Under the pieces are notes generated by a model that saw nothing but the letters and a program-made list of their open reading frames with translations, was not told the DNA's origin and did not search any database. This document shows, one piece after another, positions 43,789-52,643 of a stretch of 64,000 bases of DNA; position 1 is the first letter of the stretch; every line of letters begins with the position of its first letter. The stretch is from JANQEU01 sp965228045 (lineage in GTDB: Bacteria > Bacteroidota > Bacteroidia > Cytophagales > Cyclobacteriaceae), in assembly GCA_965228045.1 (NCBI GenBank), contig OZ245789.1:1550001-1614000 (forward strand), in the 5' to 3' direction. The position numbers were made by a program, and so were the translations under genes.

Positions 43789-46700
43789 TTACTGAACGCT
43801 GCTCGCGTATTCGGATGGATTTACGCCATATTGTTCCTTGAAACAATATCTGAAATATTGAAGATCATTAAAACCAACCTGATAAGTCACTTCGGATATG
43901 GTAAGATCTCCTTTCTTGAGTAGCTGAGCGGCCCTCTTTAGTCGAAACGATCGAATGAATTCGTTGGCTGACTGACCGATCAGACCTTTCAATTTTCTAT
44001 AGAGCTTCGTTCTGCTCATCCCAAGTTCTTTGCAGAGGTCGTCTATTCCGAACATCGAGTTTGAAAAATTAGCCTCGACACAAGCCATGATCTTATTAAG
44101 GAAATCCTGGTCTTTTGACCCAATGTTCAGATTTTTTGGTTCCAGGGAGAGCTCAGTCGAGCTGGAAAGCTGCTTATGAATTTTATCCCGGGTTTTCAGA
44201 ATGTTTTTGATTCTCAGTTCAAGAAGCTTGGGATTGAAAGGTTTTGTCACATAATAATCCGCCCCTAATTCAAAACCTTTCTCGGTACTCTCTCCGGAAG
44301 CCTTGGCAGTGAGGAGAATGACGGGGATATGAGAGGTACGGTCGTCTTTTTTGACCCGTTCACAGAGCTCATAACCGTTCATTTCCGGCATCATGATATC
44401 CGAGACAATCACATCGGGGATGTTTTCAAAAGCGGATTCGAGTGCGTCTTTTCCATTTACTGCCTCTATAACCTTAAAATTGGTAATAAGATACTCTGAA
44501 ATGAAAAGCCTCATGTCTTCATTATCTTCAGCCACCAGTATAACTGGCAGATCATGGTCTTCACCGGATTGATCGTTTTCGGCTTCAATAGTTTCGGTAT
44601 CTCTGTTAAAACCTGGCTGAGGAACTTGCAGTTCAATGTCAGAAAGCTCAAGATGTTCCGTATTGAAAGTCTGTTCTGTTGAAATGATCTCATCTTCCGT
44701 AAGATGGGCTTTACCTTTCTTGAGGATTATTTTGAAAGTAGTGCCAAGACCTTCTTCACTTTGTACCTGAATCTCTCCCTTATGTAGTTCTACCAATTCC
44801 TTGGTCAATGCCAATCCAATACCGGTGCCCTTCTGGTGCTTATTGTTAACCTGGTAAAACCTGTCGAAAATATATTTCAGTTGATCTTCAGGAATCCCAA
44901 CGCCGGTATCATTTACAGAGATGACAAGAGAGTGCTCCTTGTCTTCCACATGGAAATTTACCTTTCCAAACTCCGGAGTGTATTTGAATGCATTGGATAG
45001 CAGATTAATTACAATCTTTTCCAGCTTATCTCCATCAAAGTACATTTCAATCGCTTTTTCAGGAAATGAGCACTTGTAAGTAATGAATTGTCGATCAGCA
45101 TAACTGGTGAAGGCATATGCAATGGGTTTTAAAAACTTCACGGCGTCAAGCTTTGAAGCCTTGAGCCCCATGTTACCTGATTCTAATTTTGAAAGATCTA
45201 AGATCTGATTTATAAGTCGTAATAGCCGGTCGGCATTCCGGGCCATGATCCGAAATTGGTTTTTATGATCTCCTTTGTAGGTCCCATTCAGCAGAGATTT
45301 TAATGGTCCTACGATCAGAGTGAGAGGAGTTCGAAATTCATGAGAAATATTCGCAAAAAATTGCGATTTCATTTCACTTACTTCCTGGGCTTTTTTGAGT
45401 TCGAGATGCTCAAGCTGCAATTCACTTTTTAGTCTCTCACGATAGATGATCAGTCTCCTTGACCAAATTAAGAAGGCGAGGATCAAAAGTATGTAAACAC
45501 CGATGGCGAAAGATGTTAAGTACCAGGGATCACTGATCACTATTTGCACTGAGGCTCCCTCCTCATTCCACACACCGTCATTATTTGCTCCTTTTACCCT
45601 AAGTGTATAGGTTCCCGGTTCAATATTTGTGTAGGTAATTCCGTAACCGTTTTCCACTTCTACCCAATTGGCATCGTAATTCTCAAGTTTATAAGCATAT
45701 TTATTTTTATTCGACTGGGAGTAGTTTATCACCGAAAAGTCGAATTTGAAATCATTCTGATCATATTCAAGCTCGACTGATCCTTCGTTGAAGAAATTCT
45801 CTATGCTTTCAGGACTCACCTGATTTTCGGAATTGACCACAGAAAAAGCTGTAAATCTTACGGGTGGTATATTTCTATTCCGTTTGATATCATCCGGATG
45901 GAAAACATTGAATCCATTGATACCTCCAAATAGGAGCTGTCCATTTTTATTCAGATAGCTTGCCCCTTTAGAGAATTCAAGGTCCTGGATGCCGTCTTCC
46001 AATCCAAACTTCCGTATTTCAAGATTGGCTTTTACTCTACACAGTCCATTTGCCGTACCTACCCAAATGTCTCCGTATTGGTCTTCCTGAATCGTGTGAA
46101 CCACGTTGCTGGAAAGCCCCAGGGATTTGTCAATTACCTGGAAAACTTTTGTTTTGGGGTTATACCTATTCAGACCTCCTCCAAAAGTACTCACCCAGAT
46201 GGCACCATCACTGGCTGGAAATATTGCGCTTACATCGTTATTACTAAGAGAAAGTGGATTCTCAGGATCTGATATAAAATTCTTTTTATCCAGGATTCGA
46301 TAATTGTCATCTACAGTTATCACTTCAATGCCATTGCCTTCGGTCCCAAGCCAGAACACATTTGGGTTTACCTCAACTATGCATCTGACTTTTTTACTTT
46401 CTACAGCCAAACCGTCACTTCCTCCATGATTGAGGTGTGTGATCTGTCCGGTTTTTGTGTCGTAAATATCAATGCCCGATCGGAAAAGGGAGATCCAGAT
46501 ATTCCCCTGATGATCCTTATGCATGATGTATGCATCCGGACCCCTCAAACTATTTGGATCTTCGGGATTATGTGTGAGGCGCCTGAAAGTGTTTTTTCCT
46601 GAATTCAGAATACTAATGCCACCCTCCCAGCTAGCTACCCAAAGCTCATTTTCATTCGACAACAATAAGTCCAGAACTGCATTTCCGTTGAGACTTCCTG

Positions 46701-47967
46701 GTCTGGTCGGATCGTTTTTGTATACACTAACATTTTTAGATTCATAATCCAGGTAGTTGAGTCCGCCTCCATCCGTGCCGATCCAGAGTCCATTTTCATC
46801 TTCCATGAACGAACTGATCACACTAAAGCTCAAAGGACTCTCTGCTGTTGGGTTATCACTGTAATGTTTAAATTTCCTGTGTAATGGATCAATCTTATTC
46901 AATCCCTTATTAAAAGTGCCTATCCAGATGATACCAGTATTGTCTTCATAAAGCGACCAAATGGAATTGCTGGATACTGAATTGTCCGCTTTTTTGGAAT
47001 GGACGAATAGCTCCAGATCATTTAAATCTTTAGAGATTGAAAATAGTCCCTTATTCTCAGTACCTACCCAAATACTGCCACTCTGGTCCTCAAGTAGTGA
47101 TAAAATCGTGGCTGATTCAAGGATATTCGAGAACTGGTTGCCCGGGAATTTCAGTTTTTCGAGTTTATACTCTCCGTCTGTTGAGTAATTTAAAAGATAC
47201 AAACCGTCATCCGTACCCACAGCAATACCATTTGAAGTGTATTCCAGAGCACGAATATTATTTGACGTCAGACTACTATTGGAAGCATTGTAGTGAACAA
47301 ATCTATTGGTAGTAGGGTCAAGTAAATCCAGCCCTGAATCCCAGGTTGCCACCCAGATGTTGCCATTATTGTCTTCAAGGAGATCTGTGATATAGTTACT
47401 CCCTAAACCAAAAGGGTCGTTCTGATTTTTTCTGAATCGAGAAAACTCCCCGGAATCAGGATCATATAAATTAAGGCCACCATCCTCCGTCCCTATCCAT
47501 ATTCGTTCTTTGTGATCTATTAGTAAGCTAAGGGTAAAGTCGCTGCTTAATGAATTTGGATTTTCGATCTCATGACTAAGATTACTGAAACTCCTGGCCT
47601 CAGGGTTGTAGATGCTAACGCCTTTGTTTGTAGCCATCCAGAAGTTACCGTCCTTATCTATGTCAATTTCGTTGACGCGATTTCCTGCCAGTGAATTCGA
47701 CTTTCCCGGTTCATGAAAATAACTGGTAAATCTTCGGCCATCGTATTTATTCAGTCCATACCGGGTCCCTACCCACAGGAATCCTTCACTATCCTGGATG
47801 ATATCGATGATTGTGTTTTGAGAAGGTTTTTCATCTACCTGATGAAATAGAATCGGGTCACTGTCATTGGATAACCCAGTGTGGAGCATAAATATCATGC
47901 TAATCCCGATCCATCTTAACCTTGCCATCTCCCAAAAATAATAATTATATAACCATCTTGGATTCAT
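43789..47967 (-). CDS. Hybrid two-component system regulator (sensor kinase, receiver and AraC domains)
   Basis: A 1,392-residue one-protein signalling system. After a signal segment come about 14 beta-propeller repeats of the IWVGT/IWIGT kind (residues about 55-690), a Y_Y_Y domain (about 735-800) and a membrane span (about 810-830). Inside the cell follow the HisKA box FFANISHEFRTPLT (about 870), HATPase_c (NLLSNAFKYTP near 988), a receiver with DIMMPEMNG (about 1192) and a C-terminal AraC helix-turn-helix (about 1290-1390). Such regulators sense periplasmic oligosaccharides and activate nearby sugar genes; the sulfatase gene directly downstream is the obvious target (inference). The ATG at 47928 would give a cleaner signal peptide than 47967. 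Confidence 0.96.
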   Translation of the reverse strand: MNPRWLYNYYFWEMARLRWIGISMIFMLHTGLSNDSDPILFHQVDEKPSQNTIIDIIQDSEGFLWVGTRYGLNKYDGRRFTSYFHEPGKSNSLAGNRVNEIDIDKDGNFWMATNKGVSIYNPEARSFSNLSHEIENPNSLSSDFTLSLLIDHKERIWIGTEDGGLNLYDPDSGEFSRFRKNQNDPFGLGSNYITDLLEDNNGNIWVATWDSGLDLLDPTTNRFVHYNASNSSLTSNNIRALEYTSNGIAVGTDDGLYLLNYSTDGEYKLEKLKFPGNQFSNILESATILSLLEDQSGSIWVGTENKGLFSISKDLNDLELFVHSKKADNSVSSNSIWSLYEDNTGIIWIGTFNKGLNKIDPLHRKFKHYSDNPTAESPLSFSVISSFMEDENGLWIGTDGGGLNYLDYESKNVSVYKNDPTRPGSLNGNAVLDLLLSNENELWVASWEGGISILNSGKNTFRRLTHNPEDPNSLRGPDAYIMHKDHQGNIWISLFRSGIDIYDTKTGQITHLNHGGSDGLAVESKKVRCIVEVNPNVFWLGTEGNGIEVITVDDNYRILDKKNFISDPENPLSLSNNDVSAIFPASDGAIWVSTFGGGLNRYNPKTKVFQVIDKSLGLSSNVVHTIQEDQYGDIWVGTANGLCRVKANLEIRKFGLEDGIQDLEFSKGASYLNKNGQLLFGGINGFNVFHPDDIKRNRNIPPVRFTAFSVVNSENQVSPESIENFFNEGSVELEYDQNDFKFDFSVINYSQSNKNKYAYKLENYDANWVEVENGYGITYTNIEPGTYTLRVKGANNDGVWNEEGASVQIVISDPWYLTSFAIGVYILLILAFLIWSRRLIIYRERLKSELQLEHLELKKAQEVSEMKSQFFANISHEFRTPLTLIVGPLKSLLNGTYKGDHKNQFRIMARNADRLLRLINQILDLSKLESGNMGLKASKLDAVKFLKPIAYAFTSYADRQFITYKCSFPEKAIEMYFDGDKLEKIVINLLSNAFKYTPEFGKVNFHVEDKEHSLVISVNDTGVGIPEDQLKYIFDRFYQVNNKHQKGTGIGLALTKELVELHKGEIQVQSEEGLGTTFKIILKKGKAHLTEDEIISTEQTFNTEHLELSDIELQVPQPGFNRDTETIEAENDQSGEDHDLPVILVAEDNEDMRLFISEYLITNFKVIEAVNGKDALESAFENIPDVIVSDIMMPEMNGYELCERVKKDDRTSHIPVILLTAKASGESTEKGFELGADYYVTKPFNPKLLELRIKNILKTRDKIHKQLSSSTELSLEPKNLNIGSKDQDFLNKIMACVEANFSNSMFGIDDLCKELGMSRTKLYRKLKGLIGQSANEFIRSFRLKRAAQLLKKGDLTISEVTYQVGFNDLQYFRYCFKEQYGVNPSEYASSVQ

Positions 47968-48117
47968 ACAACCTTAGATAATTCTAAATATTTTGTGAAA
48001 CGATCAATGATCTACTGGTAGGCACTTTTGGATGGAAATGATTGCAAATTCCTTATCTAAATATTAATTGTAAAATGAGTCGATGGTTATCTCATATTAT
48101 TTTACCCAATAGTCAAA

Positions 48118-48148
48118 CTTGGTAAAGTACAACACACCCATATATTTG
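48118..48148 (+). promoter_or_regulatory. Strong promoter-like element abutting the aldo/keto reductase start
   Basis: CTTG (48118-48121), 19 bases, then TATATTTG (48141-48148): a near-perfect Bacteroidota promoter. It ends only 5 bases before the ATG at 48154, so the transcript would be leaderless or nearly so. Confidence 0.65.
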
Positions 48149-48153
48149 CGAGT

Positions 48154-49167
48154 ATGAAAATATTCGATAAGTCCGCGCTGGAATCCTATTTACCTAACAA
48201 TGATCGATATGACAAAATGAGCTTTAACCGTTGTGGCAATAGCGGTATTTTGCTCCCAAAGTTATCATTGGGTCTATGGCATAATTTTGGTCATGCCGAT
48301 GATCTCTTAAAAGCCCAGAGTATACTCAGGACCGCTTTTGACAATGGTATTGTTCATTTTGATTTGGCAAATAACTACGGACCTCCATTCGGATCGGCTG
48401 AGACCAACTTCGGAAGGTTGATGCGTGAGGATTTCATGCCCTGGCGCGATGAATTATTTATTTCATCCAAAGCCGGTTATGACATGTGGCCTGGTCCATA
48501 TGGGAACTTTGGGTCAAGAAAATACCTGATTTCCAGTCTGGACCAAAGCCTTAAGAGAATGAACCTCGACTATGTTGACTTATTCTATCACCACAGACCA
48601 GACCCAGAGACACCATTGGAGGAAACTATGGGGGCATTGGACCAGATTGTAAGATCAGGAAAGGCATTATACGTTGGGATTTCAAATTATCCTGCATCGG
48701 AAGCAGAGCAAGCAATTAAGATCTTAAATGACCTGGGTACTCCATGTCTCATACACCAGGCGAAATACTCCATGTTTGACAGGTGGGTAGAGGAGGACTT
48801 GTTATCTGTTCTGAAGAACTCAGGCGTTGGATGTATCGCATTTAGTCCTTTGGCTCAGGGGATGTTAAGTAACAAGTACGTGAATGGAATTCCAACCGAT
48901 AGTCGTGCCGGAAAACAGATGACTTACCTGGAGAAAGAAGAAGTGGAGAAGAATCTTCCGAAGATCAAAGCCTTACATAAGATAGCCCAAAACAGGGGGC
49001 AGTCACTGTCACAGATGGCGGTAGCCTGGCTGCTACGGGAAGAGGCGATTACCTCCGTACTGATTGGGGTGAGCAATACCGATCAACTGCTTGACAATAT
49101 TGGTGCCCTGGAAAAAATCAAATTCGATCAAAGTGAATTGGAGGAAATTGAGAAAGTGTTAAACTGA
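48154..49167 (+). CDS. Aldo/keto reductase (YghZ / L-glyceraldehyde-3-phosphate reductase type)
   Basis: NADPH-dependent reductase of 337 residues. It shows the YghZ-type sequence LPKLSLGLWHNFG, FDLANNYGPPFGSAE with the catalytic Asp and Tyr, the Lys in ISSKAGYDMWPGPYG, and the His in LFYHHRPDPETPLEE; GVGCIAFSPLAQGML and SVLIGVSNTDQL are the NADP-binding part. Compared with E. coli YghZ it has about 10 extra N-terminal residues. It is divergent from the hybrid regulator (186 bases apart), so the two might be co-regulated. The natural substrate is uncertain. Confidence 0.92.
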   Translation: MKIFDKSALESYLPNNDRYDKMSFNRCGNSGILLPKLSLGLWHNFGHADDLLKAQSILRTAFDNGIVHFDLANNYGPPFGSAETNFGRLMREDFMPWRDELFISSKAGYDMWPGPYGNFGSRKYLISSLDQSLKRMNLDYVDLFYHHRPDPETPLEETMGALDQIVRSGKALYVGISNYPASEAEQAIKILNDLGTPCLIHQAKYSMFDRWVEEDLLSVLKNSGVGCIAFSPLAQGMLSNKYVNGIPTDSRAGKQMTYLEKEEVEKNLPKIKALHKIAQNRGQSLSQMAVAWLLREEAITSVLIGVSNTDQLLDNIGALEKIKFDQSELEEIEKVLN

Positions 49168-49243
49168 CGCATAATAAAAGTTGAACAAAGTCAAACAAAA
49201 CAATTTTACAATAAAGTTAATCGCTAAAAATTCGTCAATCTTT

Positions 49244-49274
49244 ATTGTGAAGTAATCATTTGCTCATATATTTG
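49244..49274 (+). promoter_or_regulatory. Orphan promoter upstream of a short hairpin-ended transcript
   Basis: ATTG (49244-49247), 19 bases, TATATTTG (49267-49274): a near-consensus Bacteroidota promoter in the gap between the aldo/keto reductase and the AI-2E-family gene. Confidence 0.6.
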
Positions 49275-49280
49275 TCTGGA

Positions 49281-49349
49281 AATAGTGAGTATCTATTTTC
49301 CATAGCTGGTTCTTAATGGACGGTGATTTCTCTGAAATCACCGTTTTTT
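49281..49349 (+). ncRNA. Candidate small RNA or short attenuated leader
   Basis: From the promoter at 49244-49274 to the terminator at 49320-49349 a transcript of about 65-70 nt is predicted. It holds only a 6-codon GTG frame and an ATG frame running through the hairpin, neither rich in one amino acid. It may be a small RNA, or a 5' leader of the transporter gene that starts 65 bases after the terminator. The start position is estimated. Confidence 0.45.
49320..49349 (+). terminator. Intrinsic terminator in the 49.2-49.4 kb gap
   Basis: ACGGTGATTTC (49320-49330) and GAAATCACCGT (49334-49344) form a perfect 11-bp stem with a 3-base loop, followed by a T-run. It lies 150 bases after the nearest upstream stop codon, too far to be a simple 3' end for that gene alone. 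Confidence 0.9.
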
Positions 49350-49413
49350 ATTGCCTTTCATCCTGAAAAAATCCCTTGTCCTGCATTAGTTTAGTCACAC
49401 CAATTAACAACTA

Positions 49414-50502
49414 ATGTCTGAGGTAAATCAAGTAAGACAAACTGCCCATTGGCTACTGATCATAGGAATCGTGGTATTCGCCTTGGTCTATTTTCGAAGC
49501 CTGATCCAACCGTTTATTCTGGCTGTAGTAGTGTGGTATCTGATTCGTGCCACCCGAAACCTTTTCACCAGGATTAAAATCAAAGGCAGAGGATTGCCAA
49601 ACTGGCTGAGCAGTATTCTATCCATTTTGGTCACCTTCTCTATATTATGGTTTATCGTACAGCTTATCTCCTATAATGTCAATCTGATCATAGAAAAATC
49701 AGGTCAGTACGATCAAAATCTAAACTCACTGGTAGCCAACTTACATGAGATCACCGGTATTGCTAATATTGATGTTTTTATCAGAGAGCAAATAGCTGAT
49801 ATAGACATCGATGTCCAGTCTTTTGCTACTTCCACACTTAACGTGGTGAGCGCACTTCTCGGAAACGTGGCGCTTGTTTTGGTATATGTCATTTTCCTGT
49901 TATTGGAAGAAAACTTCATGCCACTTAAGATTGATGCGATGTTTCGACATCAGCAGGGAAAAAAAGGGCTTTCTCATATTCTCAACAGAATCAATAAAAG
50001 CATTAACGCCTACTTCACTGTTAAATTTATTGTGAGCCTTTTGACAGGTATATTGAGTTATGTGATTTTATTGATCATTGGAGTCGATTTTCCGCAACTA
50101 TGGGCGTTTTTAATCTTTCTTTTCAATTTCATCCCTTATGTAGGATCCTTACTCGCTACTATCATGCCTGCCGTTTTTGCTGTTTTTCAACTTGCTTCAT
50201 TCGCTCCTTTTCTATGGGTTTTTGCTGGTGTGATGGGTATTCAAATTCTGGTTGGAAATTACATCGAACCTCGGATAGTAGGTAAAACTCTGAATCTAAG
50301 TCCTCTAATAGTTATCCTCTCCCTGGCATTTTGGGGGGCTATTTGGGGTATTATTGGGATGTTATTGTCGGTGCCAATCGTTTCTGTCCTGGTCATTGTT
50401 ATGGCATACTTTCCAGCTACCAGAAATGTTGCCATCCTGTTTTCTGAAAAGGGTACCATACAGAATTATATTCAGGAAGTGGAGTCAAATCCTAAGGTCT
50501 GA
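49414..50502 (+). CDS. AI-2E family (PerM/TqsA-like) transporter
   Basis: A 362-residue inner-membrane protein of the AI-2E transporter family with about seven hydrophobic spans: two near residues 12-48, one near 68-88, and four after residue 205. The family signature WAFLIFLFNFIPYVGSLLATIMPA lies near 230, and QILVGNYIEPRIVGKTLNLSPLIVILSL near 275 matches closely. Members export diverse small solutes, or exchange Na+ or H+ in some cases; the substrate here cannot be told. Its stop overlaps that of the convergent ABM gene by 11 bases. Confidence 0.93.
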   Translation: MSEVNQVRQTAHWLLIIGIVVFALVYFRSLIQPFILAVVVWYLIRATRNLFTRIKIKGRGLPNWLSSILSILVTFSILWFIVQLISYNVNLIIEKSGQYDQNLNSLVANLHEITGIANIDVFIREQIADIDIDVQSFATSTLNVVSALLGNVALVLVYVIFLLLEENFMPLKIDAMFRHQQGKKGLSHILNRINKSINAYFTVKFIVSLLTGILSYVILLIIGVDFPQLWAFLIFLFNFIPYVGSLLATIMPAVFAVFQLASFAPFLWVFAGVMGIQILVGNYIEPRIVGKTLNLSPLIVILSLAFWGAIWGIIGMLLSVPIVSVLVIVMAYFPATRNVAILFSEKGTIQNYIQEVESNPKV

Positions 50503-50776
50503 CAAGAGAGTAAGCTTGAGGCTTTTCAGCAAAAAGTAATTTGGTTTCGGCCCACGTTTTTTTGAAAAAATCAGAGCTTCTGTAGTCTTCAAGATGTTCC
50601 TGATCTATCCAAATGCTATGGGTATAAAATACATTGGATAAACCCTGATCCCTGTAAAGCTCAACCGATTCACAACCCTGGAATGCATTTATTTTTGGTT
50701 TCGCTTTTTTAAAGAATGAAAGGAAATTCTCAACTTCATCTTGTCTGAAAGTCATTCTTACGATCCTGATTAGCAT
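50492..50776 (-). CDS. Antibiotic-biosynthesis-monooxygenase (ABM) domain protein
   Basis: A 94-residue protein with the dimeric alpha-beta ferredoxin-like ABM pattern: MLIRIVRMTFRQDEVENFLSFF, then GCESVELYRDQ and FYTHSIWIDQEHLEDYRSS, W near the end. The family includes quinol monooxygenases and haem-degrading enzymes; the haem-binding residues cannot be verified by eye. It starts 4 bases after the stop of the SAM hydrolase-like gene, so the two form an operon. Confidence 0.87.
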   Translation of the reverse strand: MLIRIVRMTFRQDEVENFLSFFKKAKPKINAFQGCESVELYRDQGLSNVFYTHSIWIDQEHLEDYRSSDFFKKTWAETKLLFAEKPQAYSLVRP

Positions 50777-50780
50777 TTTA

Positions 50781-51554
50781 CTAGACTTTAAACTCTATAA
50801 ACACCGGCGCTTCCGCTCTCAGTCCAAGTAATTGTGAAGCGTTGCCTTTGTTGATACCAATTTGTAAAACTCCCTGTGAATTAAACAGCACATAACAATC
50901 TCCCGGCTCAGCATCCGCGTAATTGGAATGAAACTTTTGATACCTTTCTCTGCCAAATTGTATCTGAAATGGAACCTGACCGTTTATTTCCTGTATTTTG
51001 TCGAAATCCGTTTTCAGAATATTTGTGATCAGATTTCCATAGTGGTCTATCCTGATGATAGTACCAACAATTTCTCTTTTGGTAACTTTTGGAGTTCGGT
51101 TGAACAACCTTTTGTGGTCCTCTGCGACGTCTCCCAGAGCGGAAGGGTCTGTACCTTGTGAGAGTTTGCCGCATACTGGCCCCAGCAACTCCCTTGTCAA
51201 AAAGGAGCTTGTCATCGTATTCAGGCGAATAACGCGCGTGGCCGGTTTATCAGAAATCAAGCTAAGCAATCCATTGTCCATTCCCACAAACAAATGATCT
51301 TCCAATTCGGCTATAAGACCATCCTTATTGGGTTCATTTGCAGGATCAAGTCCTACGAGATGTATGGTTCCCTTGGGGAAGTGGCTGAAGGCATTTCGCA
51401 GGACGTATGAGGCATGCCCAATGTCAAAAGGTGTGATTTTATGACTAATGTCAATGATTCTACAATCCGGATTGACCGTGAGAATCGAGGCTTTTACAGC
51501 GGCGACATAGTGATCTTCTTCTCCAAAATCTGAAAGAAAAGTAACTATTGCCAT
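50781..51554 (-). CDS. SAM hydroxide adenosyltransferase-like protein (DUF62 family)
   Basis: A 257-residue member of the chlorinase/fluorinase/SAM-hydroxide adenosyltransferase family, which cleaves S-adenosylmethionine to adenosine and methionine with water in most bacteria. It opens with TFLSDFGEEDHYVAAVKASIL, has DISHKITPFDIGHASYVL, LVGLDPANEP and DNGLLSL, and a C-terminal IDHYGNLITNI block. The halogenase-specific residues were not seen, so hydrolase is the likely activity. It sits upstream of the ABM gene and diverges from phoH (88 bases apart). Confidence 0.9.
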   Translation of the reverse strand: MAIVTFLSDFGEEDHYVAAVKASILTVNPDCRIIDISHKITPFDIGHASYVLRNAFSHFPKGTIHLVGLDPANEPNKDGLIAELEDHLFVGMDNGLLSLISDKPATRVIRLNTMTSSFLTRELLGPVCGKLSQGTDPSALGDVAEDHKRLFNRTPKVTKREIVGTIIRIDHYGNLITNILKTDFDKIQEINGQVPFQIQFGRERYQKFHSNYADAEPGDCYVLFNSQGVLQIGINKGNASQLLGLRAEAPVFIEFKV

Positions 51555-51642
51555 GTACCTCTACTGATAAAAAAATGCTTATTTTGTAATCGAAAATGTA
51601 AACTTAGCGTATCACAACTGGAATTTAAACCCCGAGTATTTA

Positions 51643-52590
51643 TTGGAAAAAATATTCACCATTGAGAATGTACCCCTGGTCGATTTCCTCGGTGTTCAAA
51701 ATCAAAATATCAACGAAATCGCGGCCGCTTTCCCCGAAAGCAAAATAATATCCAGAGGCAATGAAATAAGAATTCAGGGGTCCGCTCCCCAAATCCTCAA
51801 AATCAATGAAATTTTAGGTTCTCTGCTGGCTCATTTTAATAAATATGGGAAAGTTACCCAGGAAAACGTAGCCAGCTATATTAACGAGGAGTTTGACAGG
51901 GAGATTTCCGAAGAGGAGAAAAACATCCTCGTGTTTGGAAATAAGGGTGTTAAAATTTCCGCTAAAACAAAAAATCAAAAAGCCCTGGTAAAAACTGCCG
52001 ACGAGAATGACCTGGTGTTTGCAATAGGGCCAGCAGGGACCGGTAAGACCTACGTATCGGTAGCTTTGGCCGTCAGAGCCCTGAAAAATAAGGATGTCAA
52101 GAAAATTATTATCACCAGACCAGCAGTAGAAGCCGGTGAAAATCTGGGTTTTTTGCCCGGAGATCTGACCGAGAAGATCGATCCATACCTTCGTCCGATC
52201 TATGATGCATTAAGTGAGATGATCCCACCGGAGAAGCTCAAATATTACCGGGAAAATAATATCATAGAGATAGCTCCGCTTGCCTATATGCGTGGTCGTA
52301 CGTTGAATAATGCATACGTCCTGTTAGATGAAGCCCAGAATACCACATCGATGCAGATCAAGATGTTTTTGACAAGAATGGGTCCTGATTCCAAGGTCAT
52401 TATTACCGGAGACAAGTCACAGATAGATCTGCCGTCCAGGCAAAAATCCGGCCTAATTGAAGCAGTCCAGATTTTGCAAGATGTGAATGGTATTGGATTT
52501 GTGGAGCTGGATAGCCGGGATGTGGTCAGACATAAACTCGTAAAAGAGATCGTGAAGGCTTACGATCGCTTCAATAAATCAAATGATTAG
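51643..52590 (+). CDS. phoH: PhoH family ATPase
   Basis: A 315-residue cytoplasmic ATPase with the Walker A motif GPAGTGKT (about residue 132), Walker B VLLDEAQN (about 227) and MFLTRMGPDSKVIITGDKSQIDLP downstream. A KH-like N-terminal part precedes the ATPase, as in PhoL/YbeZ. The start is the TTG at 51643; no in-frame ATG precedes the conserved region. PhoH proteins are tied to RNA metabolism, often beside ybeY, which is not seen here. Confidence 0.93.
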   Translation: MEKIFTIENVPLVDFLGVQNQNINEIAAAFPESKIISRGNEIRIQGSAPQILKINEILGSLLAHFNKYGKVTQENVASYINEEFDREISEEEKNILVFGNKGVKISAKTKNQKALVKTADENDLVFAIGPAGTGKTYVSVALAVRALKNKDVKKIIITRPAVEAGENLGFLPGDLTEKIDPYLRPIYDALSEMIPPEKLKYYRENNIIEIAPLAYMRGRTLNNAYVLLDEAQNTTSMQIKMFLTRMGPDSKVIITGDKSQIDLPSRQKSGLIEAVQILQDVNGIGFVELDSRDVVRHKLVKEIVKAYDRFNKSND

Positions 52591-52643
52591 ATTTTAGGAA
52601 ATACCGTAAGCCGTATATATTTACATACCGCTAGCTATGGTTT

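Noticed and set aside
49300..49380. 16-codon ATG frame through the terminator hairpin near 49317 as a leader peptide
   Set aside because: It shows no bias toward any amino acid, no competing antiterminator was found, and the frame is placed across the stem rather than before it.
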